Notes: generated by a model not told the origin, from the letters alone. A stretch of DNA of 64,000 nt from Flavobacteriales bacterium (GCA_016705955.1 JADJKO010000010.1:62001-126000), one strand, 5' to 3'. Counted from the stretch's first letter, positions 46,030 to 56,043 are shown. Numbers and translations: made by a program.

Positions 46030-48458
46030 GGTCTTGGTTCATCGGCCTTCTTACCGGAGGTGCGCAATGCACTTCCATCGATCGGCCCTTCCAATTTCAA
46101 CTCGTCCAGGTCGATATCCGACTCCTCGTCCAGGATATCCAATAACGGTTCGTCGAAGGCTTTGGTGGTAGCGGTCTTCTCGAAGCTCAACAACAAGGAT
46201 GGCAGGATGATGAGGTTGGTACACATCGCCACCAACAAGGTGAAGGAGATGAGCGTCCCCAAAGCTTGTGTGCCGCCGAAGTCGGAGAAGACGAAAAGGC
46301 TGAAGCCGCAGAACAACACGATGCTGGTGTACATCATGCTCACCCCTGCTTCGTGCAGCGCGCCGAGCACGCTCTGTCTCACGTTGTGGCCGGTGAGTTT
46401 CAGTTCCTGCCGGTACTTGCTGAGGTAGTGGATGGCATCATCCACCGCAATGCCGAATGCGATGCTGAACACCAGCAACGTGCTGGGTTTGATCGCGACA
46501 TCGAGATAGCCCATGAGGCCCGCTGTGGTGATCAGCGGTATCAGGTTGGGGATCAGGGAGACCACCACCATGCGCGCCGAATTGAAGAGCAAGGCCATGA
46601 GGCCGGCGATCGCGATCACCGCGAGGACCAAGGAGATCGCCAGGTTCTTCACCATGTACTTGCTTCCCTCCAGGAAGACCACACTGGTGCCGGTGAGCGT
46701 CACCCGGTAATCCTTTGGTGCATAGATGGAATCCACCTCTGCGCGCAGTCGGCCCATGAGCTCATCCATACGCTCGGTTCCGACATCGGCCACCTGCATG
46801 GTGAGCCGCGTGGTGCGCTTGTGCTCGTCCAGGAACGCCCGTGCGATCCCGCCCTTGTCCTGTGCCGCTTCCAGATAGGGCAGGATGAAACTCTTCTCCG
46901 TGCTGTTGAGCAGGGCATAGCGTGCGGGATCGCCGCCATAGAAGGCCTGCTTGATGAACTTCACCGCATCGGCGATGGAAAGGGATCTTGAGAGTTCCGG
47001 ATAGGTGCTCAACGAATCCTGTAGACGCGACATGCGCTTGAGGTTCGCATCCTTCAACGCTTGCCCGTCCTTCCTGGTATCCACCACCACTTCCAAAGGG
47101 AGCACACCTTTGAATCGACTTTCGAAGAAACGCAGGTCCTGCATCACCGGATCATCCATGGGGAGGTCATCCACCACATGGGCCTCGTCCTTCAGCTGCA
47201 TCACGCCCAGCAACCCGACCACCACCACAAGGCCGGTGATGGCATAGACCATGGGCCGGTGATACTGAACGATATCGATCAGCCAGTTCGTGCTGCGGTC
47301 CACCCATTTCCGGTCCAGGTGTGCCAAGTGCTTCTCCTCCGGATCACCTTGGAAGCTCATCATGATCGGCACGAGCAACAGGCTCAAAGCGAAGATCGCC
47401 ATGATGTTCAACGAAGCGATGATGCCGAACTGCTTCAGCACATCGCTGTAGGTGAAGATGAAGGTGCCGAAGCCTGCGGCCGTGGTGGCATTGGTCATGA
47501 ACGAGGCCCTGCCCACACGGTAGATCACCCGTGTCAGTCCTTTCACCCGGTTGCGATGTGAGAGGAACTCGTGATGGTATTTGTTGATGAGGAAGATGCA
47601 ATTCGGGATGCCGATCACGATGATGAGCGGTGGGATCACGGCCATGACCACGGTAAGCTTGTAGCCCAAGAGGCCTATGGACCCCAATGCCCAGATCACG
47701 CTGACGGCCACCACGGTGAGGCACACGAACATCACGCGCCAGCTTCGGAAGAACAGCAGCAGCAGCAAGGCCACCACCAGGACCATAAGCCCGACGAACA
47801 TCCTCAACTCGCTCTTGGTGCGCTCCGTGACCACCGTACGGATGAAGGGCAGGCCACTGTGGTAAACAGGGAAACGACCCTTGGCGAATTCATCCACACG
47901 CGCGGTGATGAGATCCACCATGTCGCCCCGATCCTCACTGTTGAAGCGCTCGGGGTTCACGAATACCATCATCAAGCTGGCGTGCGTGCTATCGTTGTAA
48001 AGAAGCCCTTTGTAGAACGGTAGGGAGCGGACAACACGGATGATGCTGTCCACCTTCACCTGGCTCTCCGGCTTGCGGCGTACCACCGGGGAGAGGTTGA
48101 ACTTCTTCAGGCTGTCATTGCGGATGAGTGTGAAGATGTGCGCTTCGGAGAACACCGAATCCACACCCGGTTGCTGCTTGAGGTCCTGGCCCAGTTGCCA
48201 CCACGCTTGGAAGTTGTCGAGCTCGTAAAGCCGCGGATCCTCCACGCCCAGTACGATGATGTTCCCGTCCTCGGAGAAATTGGCCAGCAATTCCTCGTAC
48301 TGCACGTATGCGCTGTCCGTCTTGGGCAGCAGGCCACCGAACTTGTAACTCACCTTCACATTCCGGGTCTGCAGGCCGAGGAACACGGTGATCACCCCGA
48401 TCACCACCAGGATGCCATAGCGGTTCCGAAGGATCCTACTGGATAGCCAAGCCCACAT
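46026..48458 (-). CDS. RND/MMPL-family exporter
   Basis: The protein has 810 residues with about 12 membrane helices in two halves of 1+5. Each half carries a periplasmic loop and a helix cluster: SELRMFVGLMVLVVALLLLLFF and VVMAVIPPLIIVIGIPNCIF in the first, LVFSIAFGIAVDDAIHYLSK in the second. The GxxxDD motif provides proton-relay acids. Such pumps move lipids, hopanoids or drugs. Coupling to rmlA and a polyprenyl synthase suggests an envelope-lipid link, which is inference. The C-terminus is acidic. Confidence 0.88.
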   Translation of the reverse strand: MWAWLSSRILRNRYGILVVIGVITVFLGLQTRNVKVSYKFGGLLPKTDSAYVQYEELLANFSEDGNIIVLGVEDPRLYELDNFQAWWQLGQDLKQQPGVDSVFSEAHIFTLIRNDSLKKFNLSPVVRRKPESQVKVDSIIRVVRSLPFYKGLLYNDSTHASLMMVFVNPERFNSEDRGDMVDLITARVDEFAKGRFPVYHSGLPFIRTVVTERTKSELRMFVGLMVLVVALLLLLFFRSWRVMFVCLTVVAVSVIWALGSIGLLGYKLTVVMAVIPPLIIVIGIPNCIFLINKYHHEFLSHRNRVKGLTRVIYRVGRASFMTNATTAAGFGTFIFTYSDVLKQFGIIASLNIMAIFALSLLLVPIMMSFQGDPEEKHLAHLDRKWVDRSTNWLIDIVQYHRPMVYAITGLVVVVGLLGVMQLKDEAHVVDDLPMDDPVMQDLRFFESRFKGVLPLEVVVDTRKDGQALKDANLKRMSRLQDSLSTYPELSRSLSIADAVKFIKQAFYGGDPARYALLNSTEKSFILPYLEAAQDKGGIARAFLDEHKRTTRLTMQVADVGTERMDELMGRLRAEVDSIYAPKDYRVTLTGTSVVFLEGSKYMVKNLAISLVLAVIAIAGLMALLFNSARMVVVSLIPNLIPLITTAGLMGYLDVAIKPSTLLVFSIAFGIAVDDAIHYLSKYRQELKLTGHNVRQSVLGALHEAGVSMMYTSIVLFCGFSLFVFSDFGGTQALGTLISFTLLVAMCTNLIILPSLLLSFEKTATTKAFDEPLLDILDEESDIDLDELKLEGPIDGSALRTSGKKADEPRP

Positions 48459-48534
48459 TCTTCCTTGCTCGAAAAGCGAAGGCCCAAAGGTGCGAATTGC
48501 GGAGTGGACGGGCGCGGATGGGCGACAGCGTCTT

Positions 48535-50970
48535 CTATTTCCCCAGCACCAGCCCGATCGTGGCCTTCACCACCAGGTTGTCCGCAGGGTCCGGGAAGCT
48601 GTTCGGTCCCATGCGATAGAAGGCCCCGACGCCAAGGCCGGTGAACCCCAGCCGCAGGACATTATCGATCTGCAAACCGCCCTCATAGAACCCATCGGCG
48701 AGTGGCGTGAAGGTGTATCCCCGATGTCTTTCCGGATGGCTGAGCGAACCCCACGCAGCATTCACCACGATCACCGGAACCGGCCTGAACCACTTCCCTT
48801 CATAGAGCAACTTCCCAAAACTGTGGCGGAGGTGGATGCTCCCATAACGATCGGCCAGGAATTCGTTCGGCCGCATGGTCTCGAAGGTGTTCTGTGTCGC
48901 AATGGGTGTGCGCGGTTGGTTGGATCCCCGCAGATCGTAGAGGTAGGTGTAGGGTGAAGTGTCCTCCACGATGCCACCGAGTATGCGCACGCCCAGCACG
49001 CCCAGCATGCGCAACCGGAAGCTCTTCTCGATCATGGCATCCACGCGCCAGAGATCGCGCTCACCAGCATACAAACCTTTCACGGCATTCATCACCTGCA
49101 CATGCAGGACCGGCCATTTGCTCGGGAGCGCATACTGCCTGTCGGGGAGTCGGACCAATTGTTCTCGCCATGCGAAGCGGAAGCCGAGTGAAACGGTCCC
49201 GAGCAAGGTGCGGTCGCTGAGTACGGTCACGCCCTCCGCGACGGGTTCCGCGTATTGATAGCCGATCAGGTTACGGCGCTCGTTGCGTTCGGAGGCGAGC
49301 CACATCCGTGTGGAACTGCCGACCCGCCACGAAAGCTCCGCGCCGTACCGTTCCACTTGGTCCATGCGATCCACGTAGAGCCACCGGTAGCTCTCGGTGC
49401 TGGTCATGCTGTTGCGCACACCGGGGAAGGCCACGCCGCCGCTTTCCACCACATCGTATTCATAGAAGCCTTTCAACTCCGGTCCGATCCCCGGCTTCGG
49501 CTTCACCACCAGCTCACCGCCGAACTTGGATGCGGCATCCACGAAGCCGTAAGCGTAATAGCCGCCGATCGACGCGTAGCGCGTGAGTTTGTCGTTGGTA
49601 TTGAAGCCAGCTCCCAAGCGAAGCCCTTCGTATCCGTTGTACCGCGCGATCCGGTCCAGTCGCAGATCGAACGGGCCAAGGGGTAACCGGCCCGTGGTGA
49701 GCCGCTCGAACCATTTGAGCTTCGTTTCGATATGCTCCACTTCACTGATGCTGTCGATGGTATGGTAGGTGCGGAGTTCCTTGGGTTGGAGTGAGTCCAC
49801 GCGGAGTCCGTTCCAAAAAGCCTCATCGCGGCGCGCGGCGAGACGATCCATCACCAGTTCCGGTCCGCGCACTTCCTTGCGGGGGATCGGCACATCCACT
49901 TCAATGTCCTTCAGGTAGATGCGCCCGATGCCCATCATCTTGAAGGTGTTCACTTGGATGAAGTCGAAGAAGAGGAAGGTGTTCAGTTGCACCGGGAACC
50001 ACACGCCCGACACGCGGTCGAACTGCTGTTGCAGTTTGATGTTCGTGCCCTTGTCGCGCACGTTGGGTTCGGCGATCACGTGTTGGATCGCGTAGCCATC
50101 GGTATTCACCCAGAGCACGCCTTTGAGCGCATCGAACTTGCGTCCATGTCGTGGCCGGTAGCTGATCACGTACACCGAATCGCGGCCTTGGTACAGCGTG
50201 TCCTCCACGATGAACAGGTAACGGTCCGTGCTGTTCGGGCCGATGGGTCCGAGGTAGCTCTTCTCGTTGATGGAGATCTGCGGTGAATAGATACTGAACG
50301 TCTTCGTGCTCGCCGCCAACGCTAAAAGCGTCGGGTCCTTCAGTCCGCTCACGCGCATGGCCAACACTTCCTCCTTCTCCGCGGCCGGTGGAATGAAGCT
50401 CTTGCGCGTGGCGCTTTCGATCAGGAGCAAGTGCTGCTTATCGAAGAAGTCGACAGCTTCCTTGTCGCTGCTATCCAATGCGGCTAAGCGCGCCGGATCG
50501 TTCAGCAACGCGCTGTCCATGGCGGCCGTGAACACCGTCTTGCCATAGCTGGTATAGCGGTGCGATCGCTGCCGCATGCTGTCGTTCAACTTGCGGTTCG
50601 CGTACACGCGGTCGATGATCCGGTGCGCAGGATTCTCTCCCGGCAGGATCCGCACTTCCTTCAACTCGAACTGCGCGCGGTGCATGCGGATGATCCCTGG
50701 GCTTGCATCATTCACCACGACTTGTAGCGCTTCATAGCCCACGTAGCTGAATGCCAACCGCAATGGAAGCACGGGCAAGACGATCGCGAACCGTCCATCG
50801 ATGTCCGTGGTCGTGCCTTGGCGTGCATCCACCGGCAACACATGCACGAAGGCCAGTGGTTCCAGTGTGCGGTCATCCACCACCCGACCGTGTACCGTCA
50901 CCTGGCTGTGCAGCTTGGTGAACGATCCGAAAGCGAGTGTAAGAAGGAGCAGGTAGTAGAAGCAACGCAT
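48535..50970 (-). CDS. DUF5686 / carboxypeptidase-regulatory outer-membrane protein
   Basis: The protein has 811 residues from MRCFYYLLLLTLAFGSFTKL, a signal peptide. Residues 20-105 are a CarboxypepD-regulatory-like Ig module: VTVHGRVVDDRTLEPLAFVH, GTTTDIDGRFAI, LAFSYVGYEAL. A long DUF5686 region follows, with a C-terminal half rich in beta strands and aromatic residues ending in KATIGLVLGK. Members are Bacteroidota outer-membrane proteins of unclear function, possibly barrels. The start at 50970 leaves a repeat-rich upstream region. Confidence 0.82.
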   Translation of the reverse strand: MRCFYYLLLLTLAFGSFTKLHSQVTVHGRVVDDRTLEPLAFVHVLPVDARQGTTTDIDGRFAIVLPVLPLRLAFSYVGYEALQVVVNDASPGIIRMHRAQFELKEVRILPGENPAHRIIDRVYANRKLNDSMRQRSHRYTSYGKTVFTAAMDSALLNDPARLAALDSSDKEAVDFFDKQHLLLIESATRKSFIPPAAEKEEVLAMRVSGLKDPTLLALAASTKTFSIYSPQISINEKSYLGPIGPNSTDRYLFIVEDTLYQGRDSVYVISYRPRHGRKFDALKGVLWVNTDGYAIQHVIAEPNVRDKGTNIKLQQQFDRVSGVWFPVQLNTFLFFDFIQVNTFKMMGIGRIYLKDIEVDVPIPRKEVRGPELVMDRLAARRDEAFWNGLRVDSLQPKELRTYHTIDSISEVEHIETKLKWFERLTTGRLPLGPFDLRLDRIARYNGYEGLRLGAGFNTNDKLTRYASIGGYYAYGFVDAASKFGGELVVKPKPGIGPELKGFYEYDVVESGGVAFPGVRNSMTSTESYRWLYVDRMDQVERYGAELSWRVGSSTRMWLASERNERRNLIGYQYAEPVAEGVTVLSDRTLLGTVSLGFRFAWREQLVRLPDRQYALPSKWPVLHVQVMNAVKGLYAGERDLWRVDAMIEKSFRLRMLGVLGVRILGGIVEDTSPYTYLYDLRGSNQPRTPIATQNTFETMRPNEFLADRYGSIHLRHSFGKLLYEGKWFRPVPVIVVNAAWGSLSHPERHRGYTFTPLADGFYEGGLQIDNVLRLGFTGLGVGAFYRMGPNSFPDPADNLVVKATIGLVLGK

Positions 50971-51027
50971 GCGAGGGGCAACGTCCATCGGACGCACGGA
51001 GGGTGCCGAAAGTAACAGGCTGTCAAC

Positions 51028-51219
51028 TCAAGGGGCAGGGGCAGGAGCAGGAGCAAGTGATCGCTCCAGGTAGGTGGCGCGTTTCCTTTTGTTGACGAAG
51101 CCGCAACGACCCGCTCAAAGCCACGAACGTTTGCTCCTGCCCCTGCCAACTGCTCCTTGTGCCCGCTCCTGCCGACCGCTCCTTCCACCTGCTCCTGCTC
51201 CTACGCTCCTACCTTGCTC
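51028..51219. repeat. Low-complexity GCTCCTGC repeat region
   Basis: GGGGCAGGGGCAGGAGCAGG at 51033 and its reverse words (GCTCCTGCCCCTGCC, GCTCCTGCTCC) at 51134-51215 form inverted clusters between the DUF5686 gene and the radical SAM gene. The same words occur in the odhB linker near 37124-37181. Confidence 0.6.
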
Positions 51220-51221
51220 CC

Positions 51222-52244
51222 ATGTTCGCGCGCACCCGTGACGCCATCGAGTGGTCCCGCAAGACCACACCCCGGCGGTTGCGCAACGCGGCGGGTTTGT
51301 GGACGAGCTACCAGCGCGCGAAACACACGAAGGATCCGCGCATCGGCGGACTACCCTTCAGTATCAGCTTCGAACCCACCACGGCGTGCAACCTGCGCTG
51401 TCCGGAGTGCCCCAGCGGCTTGCGGAGTTTCACGCGGCCGACCGGAAATTTGAGGACGGACCTCTTCGAACGCGTGATGGATGAGCTCGGCCCCGATCTC
51501 TGGGCGCTCACGTTCTACTTCCAAGGCGAGCCGTACATCAACCCCGGCTTCCTGGACATGGTGGGGATCGCTCACGCGAAAGGATTGTACACCAACACCA
51601 GCACGAACGCGCACTTCCTCACCGAAGAGAAGGCCGAAGCAACGGTGCGCAGTGGGTTGTCGCGGCTCATCATTTCACTGGACGGCACCGATCAGGAAAC
51701 GTACTCCGCCTACCGCCGCGAAGGCGAATTGGCCAAGGTGATCGAAGGCGCGGAGCGGATCGTGAAGTGGAAGAAGAAGCTGAAGAGCCTCACGCCGCAC
51801 GTGGTCTTCCAGTTCCTGGTGGTGAAACCGAACGAACACCAGATCCCCGAAGCACGAGCCTTGGCCAAGCGCATCGGCGTGGACGACCTCTGGTTGAAGA
51901 CCGCGCAGATCTACGAGCCGAAGGATGACCACCCCTTGATCCCCACGCAGGACAAGTACGCCCGTTATCGCCGAACAGCGAACGGCACGTGGGAGGTGAA
52001 GAACAGGTTGGAGGACGACTGCTGGAAGATGTGGCACAGCTGCGTGATCACATGGGATGGCAAAGTGGTTCCGTGCTGCTTCGACAAGGACGCGCACCAC
52101 GTGCTCGGCGATCTGCGCACACACAGCTTCAGCGAGCTGTGGAAAAGCGATGCGTACAATGATTTCCGTCGGTCGTTGCTGCACGCGCGCAGCAGCATCG
52201 AGATGTGCAGGAATTGTAGCGAGGGGAGCCCGGTGTGGACCTAG
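51222..52244 (+). CDS. Radical SAM/SPASM protein
   Basis: The protein has 340 residues from MFARTRDAIEWSRKTTPRRL. The radical SAM cluster motif is CNLRCPEC (CxxxCxxC) near residue 58; it reads FEPTTACNLRCPEC. A C-terminal SPASM region carries CWKMWHSCVITWDGKVVPCC and a final CRNC. SPASM enzymes modify peptides or build cofactors; stand-alone ones like this in Bacteroidota often lack a known substrate. No precursor peptide is seen nearby. It faces frr on the opposite strand. Confidence 0.88.
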   Translation: MFARTRDAIEWSRKTTPRRLRNAAGLWTSYQRAKHTKDPRIGGLPFSISFEPTTACNLRCPECPSGLRSFTRPTGNLRTDLFERVMDELGPDLWALTFYFQGEPYINPGFLDMVGIAHAKGLYTNTSTNAHFLTEEKAEATVRSGLSRLIISLDGTDQETYSAYRREGELAKVIEGAERIVKWKKKLKSLTPHVVFQFLVVKPNEHQIPEARALAKRIGVDDLWLKTAQIYEPKDDHPLIPTQDKYARYRRTANGTWEVKNRLEDDCWKMWHSCVITWDGKVVPCCFDKDAHHVLGDLRTHSFSELWKSDAYNDFRRSLLHARSSIEMCRNCSEGSPVWT

Positions 52245-52245
52245 G

Positions 52246-52272
52246 CGCGACTCCGGGTCAAGCCCTGAGTGA
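52246..52272. repeat. REP-like palindrome copy
   Basis: CTCCGGGTCAAGCCCTGAGTG resembles the CCGGG-TCAAG-CCCGG variant of the 13.7-14.1 kb block. It lies in the short gap between radical SAM and frr genes. Confidence 0.5.
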
Positions 52273-52294
52273 CAACCGTGCGGCGCTCCGCACC

Positions 52295-52855
52295 TTAGAC
52301 CTTCATGATATCCTTCTCCTTCAACCCAAGGAGGTCCTCCACCTTCTTGTTGTAGGTGCCGGTGAGTTTCTCCACCTGACCTTCCAGGTCCTTGGCGTGA
52401 TCCTCCGGTAAGCCATCCTTCTTCGCGGACTTGATCGCGTCCATCGCTTTCTGGCGACTGCTGCGGATCCCCACCTTGGCATGCTCGGCCTCGGCGTGTG
52501 CCGTCTTCACCAACGTCTTGCGACGTTCCTCCGTGAGCATCGGCACATGGATGATCACGCTCTCGCCGTTGTTGCTCGGGTTGAAGCCGAGGTTCGCTCC
52601 GATGATCGCCTTCTCGATCGGGTCGATCATCTTCTTCTCCCACGGTTTCACGAACAACGTGCGCGCATCACCGGTGTTGATGCTCGACACTTGCGTGAGC
52701 GGTACCATCTGGCCGTAGTAGTCCACCCGCACGCCCTCGAGCATCGCGGGGTTGGCCGCACCGGCGCGCACCTTGGTCAATTCGTTGTCGAGGTGCTCAA
52801 CGGCTTTGTGCATGTGCTCTTCGCACTGCGAAATGGTGGATGCGCTATCGATCAT
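52295..52855 (-). CDS. frr: Ribosome recycling factor
   Basis: The protein has 186 residues, full length. It splits post-termination ribosomes with EF-G. The start is MIDSASTISQCEEHMHKAVE at 52855; a longer open frame upstream overlaps the divergent gene. It contains HLDNELTKVRAGAANPAML, VDYYGQMVPLTQVSSI and the IRSSRQKAMDAIK...DLEGQVEKLT helical ends. It is separated from pyrH by an inserted, oppositely oriented FkbM gene. Confidence 0.95.
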   Translation of the reverse strand: MIDSASTISQCEEHMHKAVEHLDNELTKVRAGAANPAMLEGVRVDYYGQMVPLTQVSSINTGDARTLFVKPWEKKMIDPIEKAIIGANLGFNPSNNGESVIIHVPMLTEERRKTLVKTAHAEAEHAKVGIRSSRQKAMDAIKSAKKDGLPEDHAKDLEGQVEKLTGTYNKKVEDLLGLKEKDIMKV

Positions 52856-52881
52856 GGGAACCGGTCTTGGAAAGTGGATGC

Positions 52882-52889
52882 CAAAAATA
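52882..52889 (-). promoter_or_regulatory. -7 promoter element of frr
   Basis: TATTTTTG on the minus strand, a perfect TAnnTTTG, 27 bases before the frr ATG. No good -33 TTTG was seen. Confidence 0.4.
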
Positions 52890-52949
52890 GACACCTCCAT
52901 CGGACCAATGCGCGGCTTTTCCGGCAAGTACCTTCGGCGCCCTCCTACC

Positions 52950-53699
52950 ATGCGCACCGCAAAGGCCTTCGGACATCTGGTGGAACACATCCTCCGCCTC
53001 GGGCCTGTGCGCGGTCTCCGGGTCCTGTGGCTGAAGCAACGCGGTCCTGGGCATCGTGCCACCATCCGGCATCGCGATCTGGCGGGTCCGATCACCATCC
53101 GCACGGGAAGCAGCGACCTCGCGATCTTTGATGAGGTGGTGATGGGCGGCGGCTATGCCTTTCCGCTATCTGCTCCTCCTGCTGTGATCCTGGACATCGG
53201 CGCCAACATCGGGTTGGCCACATTGTGGTTCAAGCGTCGCTATCCGAACGCGCGCATCATCGCTGTGGAACCCGACGCGGAGAATTTCTCGTTGCTTCAA
53301 CTCAACACCAAAGGCCTGGTCGGGGTCGAACTCGTGCGCGCCGCGATCGCACCTGCCGACGGTCGCATCGGCTTCCAGCGCGAAGGGCTCAACCCTTCCG
53401 CCTACCACATCCGTTCACTGGAAACCGGTGAAGAAGGCGTGCCTGCGATCTCCATGACCACGCTGCTCGAACGCTTCGATCTGCAAAAAGTCGATGTGTT
53501 GAAGCTGGATATCGAAGGTGCCGAGAAGGAACTCTTCGAGGCTGCTGACCTCAGCTGGATGGACCGCGTACACACCTTCGCGGTGGAACTGCACGACCGC
53601 ATTCGACCGGGTTGCGGCCACGCGTTCTTCAGTGCGACATCGCGTGCGAAGCGGAACTACGACGTCCACGAATACCTGGTGATCGCGACGAAGGGTTAA
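52950..53699 (+). CDS. FkbM-family methyltransferase
   Basis: The protein has 249 residues from MRTAKAFGHLVEHILRLG. Motif I is VILDIGANIGLATLWFKRRYP, followed by IIAVEPDAENFSLLQLN and VDVLKLDIEGAEKELFE, the FkbM signature. FkbM enzymes O-methylate sugars or natural products; in this context a surface glycan is plausible. Its stop overlaps the convergent pyrH stop by four bases. It splits the usual pyrH-frr pair, so it is an insertion. Confidence 0.88.
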   Translation: MRTAKAFGHLVEHILRLGPVRGLRVLWLKQRGPGHRATIRHRDLAGPITIRTGSSDLAIFDEVVMGGGYAFPLSAPPAVILDIGANIGLATLWFKRRYPNARIIAVEPDAENFSLLQLNTKGLVGVELVRAAIAPADGRIGFQREGLNPSAYHIRSLETGEEGVPAISMTTLLERFDLQKVDVLKLDIEGAEKELFEAADLSWMDRVHTFAVELHDRIRPGCGHAFFSATSRAKRNYDVHEYLVIATKG

Positions 53700-54409
53700 C
53701 CCTCCACCAGCGTCCCGACCTTCTCTCCAGCCATCAACCGGCCAAGGTTGCCGGGCTTGTTCATGTCGAACACGATGATCGGCAACTTGTTCTCCCGGCA
53801 CAGCGTGAAGGCCGTGAGGTCCATCACGTTCAAGCCTTTCGAATACACTTCGGTGAAGGTGATGCGGTCGTACTTCGTTGCCGTCTTATCCTTCTCCGGA
53901 TCAGCGGTGTAAATGCCGTCTACCCGTGTTCCCTTCAGGATCACGTTGGCCTCGATCTCGATCGCGCGCAAGCTCGCCGCGGTATCAGTCGTGAAGTAAG
54001 GATTGCCCGTACCCGCACCGAAGATCACCACACGACCCTTCTCCAAGTGCCGCACCGCGCGACGACGGATGAAGGGCTCGGCGATGGTGTCCATCTTGAT
54101 GGCACTGAGCAACCGCGTGTTGTGGCCCTTGTGCTCCAAGGCGCTTTGCAAGGCGAGCGAGTTGATCATCGTCGCCAGCATACCCATGTGATCGCCCTGC
54201 ACCCGGTCGATCCCATTCCCTTCCGCCTGCATGCCGCGATAGATATTGCCTCCACCGATCACGATCGCCACTTGGACGCCCGTCTTCACGATCGCACTGA
54301 TCTCACTGGCATAGTGGTCCAAGCGGACGCTGTCGATGCCATACGCTTGGTCGCCCATCAGGCTTTCGCCGGAGAGCTTCAGGAGGATGCGCTTGTAGGG
54401 GTGGGCCAT
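53696..54409 (-). CDS. pyrH: UMP kinase
   Basis: The protein has 237 residues. It phosphorylates UMP to UDP. The start MAHPYKRILLKLSGESLMG at 54409 replaces a longer, unlikely frame. Conserved blocks are VAIVIGGGNIYRG, GDHMGMLATMINSLAL, GAGTGNPYFTTDTAA, EIEANVILKGTRVDGIYTAD and the C-terminal ENKLPIIVFDMNKPGNLGRL. In many bacteria it sits in tsf-pyrH-frr; here both junctions are interrupted. Confidence 0.95.
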   Translation of the reverse strand: MAHPYKRILLKLSGESLMGDQAYGIDSVRLDHYASEISAIVKTGVQVAIVIGGGNIYRGMQAEGNGIDRVQGDHMGMLATMINSLALQSALEHKGHNTRLLSAIKMDTIAEPFIRRRAVRHLEKGRVVIFGAGTGNPYFTTDTAASLRAIEIEANVILKGTRVDGIYTADPEKDKTATKYDRITFTEVYSKGLNVMDLTAFTLCRENKLPIIVFDMNKPGNLGRLMAGEKVGTLVEG

Positions 54410-54474
54410 GCTGCGGGATGTGGTCCGAAGGATCGCTCCGGCGGGGCCAAAGCAACGAAAAAGGAGTGGCTCAG

Positions 54475-54723
54475 GAAGCGCTGGCCGAAGTGCGCGCCGC
54501 AACCAATCCGGTAAAAACCGTCGGTGATCCTGTGGCAGGCATCCTTCACGCGTTGGAACACCAGGGGAACGCAGCACGCGCATTCCAACGCCGCGAGTAC
54601 ATGGCCTTCTATCCACGGATCTCCACCGCAACGGCGACACGGGATCTGAAGGAAGCGGCGAGTGTTGGAAGACTTAGAGCAGAAGGGTGTGGAAGGAGTG
54701 TGCGGTATCAAGCTACATCTTGA
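54475..54723 (+). pseudogene. Remnant resembling a Fic-family C-terminal winged helix
   Basis: The frame reads REYMAFYPRISTATATRDL, then a basic turn ending GRSVRYQ. This looks like the DNA-binding tail found on many Fic proteins (RxEY...S.ATATRDL...G.GRS.RY). No Fic core (HPFxDGNGR) is upstream. It is a decayed tail between pyrH and the IS3 region. Confidence 0.4.
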
Positions 54724-54781
54724 TCAGAGATCCATCACTACTTAGGAAACCTGGCCGAGCTTCCGGAAGCCTACAAGGTGA

Positions 54782-54967
54782 GTTGCTGCCTCAGAACTGG
54801 AAGCCGCTATCAGCATAGGCCGGTCCCACAAGACGTGGTTCGCCGGAGGCTTACTCAACATCTGCAAACTCCACAACGACCCCAAGAACAGCGTCAACCG
54901 CAAACGCAAGCCCGCCGCTTGGACCGACCACTATCTGGATCTCCTCCTCGGATTCAAGACGCGATAG
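54782..54967 (+). pseudogene. Short unrecognised gene fragment
   Basis: A frame open for about 60 residues contains SHKTWFAGGLLNICKLHNDP and ends in HYLDLLLGFKTR before a stop. It has protein-like composition but no start and no recognised family. It may belong with the preceding Fic-like fragment. The remainder to 55019 holds nothing recognised. Confidence 0.3.
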
Positions 54968-55647
54968 CCCTTGGGTTCATATCAATAGCCCAATGATTCA
55001 TCTGCCAAACCGGGAATAATCATGGAGATGGAATGTCGTGAAGGGATCTTCTTGGGCCAAACTCCAGACCAAGGATCAATGAAAGACCATTACCCCGGCG
55101 AGGTGTGGACGGCTGTAACGCCAGACCATTGTGTTTCAACCAGGCATATACGTCTCGAATCACAGCAAAACCGGTGGCCTCAAAGAAGACCCGAGCTCCA
55201 TTCCAAATAACACGAGAGTATCGACCACCGAAGCGAATTGCAGAACCTACTTGACCGTCTCCATCGCTTCGAAACCGTTCTCCAACTCCAGAAGGAGTAG
55301 TTACGTCCATGGCTACTCTGTAAGCGCTAGGTACGACCCCACCTAATACAACCCCCGCATCCCATGTTTCATACTGTGCCAGATTCATAGCCAAGCCGAA
55401 GCCGACTCCGAAGCTCTTGCACCTCATAGATGTTGTGCTTAACAATACCGTCTTATTCGAAAGTGGAAGAAACAAGCGCTTATTTGCTTCGCGATCGAGC
55501 CATCCAAGATCAACCAAGAACGACGTCCGCTCACCTAATTCGTGCCTATAACGGACACCATACATCAAGTCAGGCTTGGGTACATCGACGGCGACTGTCG
55601 AACCTTCCTGACTCGTCCTGATCCGGGTTTACGCAAAAGCGAACCTC

Positions 55648-56043
55648 ATGAAGGACGGAACGGACAAGGAAAAAGGAAGGCCACGCAAATACGATGTGGC
55701 GTTCAAACGAATGGTGATCGGCGAGTACCGGAGCGGTCGCTGGACCATGGAGCAATTGCGTCGGCGATACGCCTTGGCGGGCAAGAGCTGTATTGCAGAA
55801 TGGATGACGCAGATGGACCTTGGTGCGCGGCCACAGCCCAGTGCCGAAGTTTGGGCGATCAACCCCAAGGAGATGCCCCAGCGCAAGAAGAGCGAACGCA
55901 GCGCGGACCTGCGCAACCGGATCAGGGAACTGGAACGGCAACTGGAGGATGAACAGCTCAAGAGCGAAGCCTATTCCAAGCCGATCGACCTGGCGGAGAG
56001 CGAGCACCAGATCGCGATCCGAAAAAAGGACAATACCAAGTGA
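55648..56043 (+). CDS. IS3 OrfA (helix-turn-helix protein)
   Basis: The protein has 131 residues. An HTH region (YDVAFKRMVIGEYRSGRWTM, RRRYALAGKSCIAEWM) binds the IS ends. A coiled-coil/leucine-zipper stretch (LRNRIRELERQLEDEQLKSE) follows. It ends with a slippery stretch leading into orfB in the -1 frame. Confidence 0.85.
   Translation: MKDGTDKEKGRPRKYDVAFKRMVIGEYRSGRWTMEQLRRRYALAGKSCIAEWMTQMDLGARPQPSAEVWAINPKEMPQRKKSERSADLRNRIRELERQLEDEQLKSEAYSKPIDLAESEHQIAIRKKDNTK
56022..56028 (+). promoter_or_regulatory. Programmed -1 frameshift heptamer
   Basis: A-AAA-AAG read in the orfA frame, 12 bases before the orfB GTG. This is the classical IS3-family slip site that yields OrfAB fusion. Confidence 0.75.

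Noticed and set aside
51159..51221. Longer start of the radical SAM protein
   Set aside because: The extra residues are encoded by the low-complexity repeat; the ATG at 51222 is preferred.
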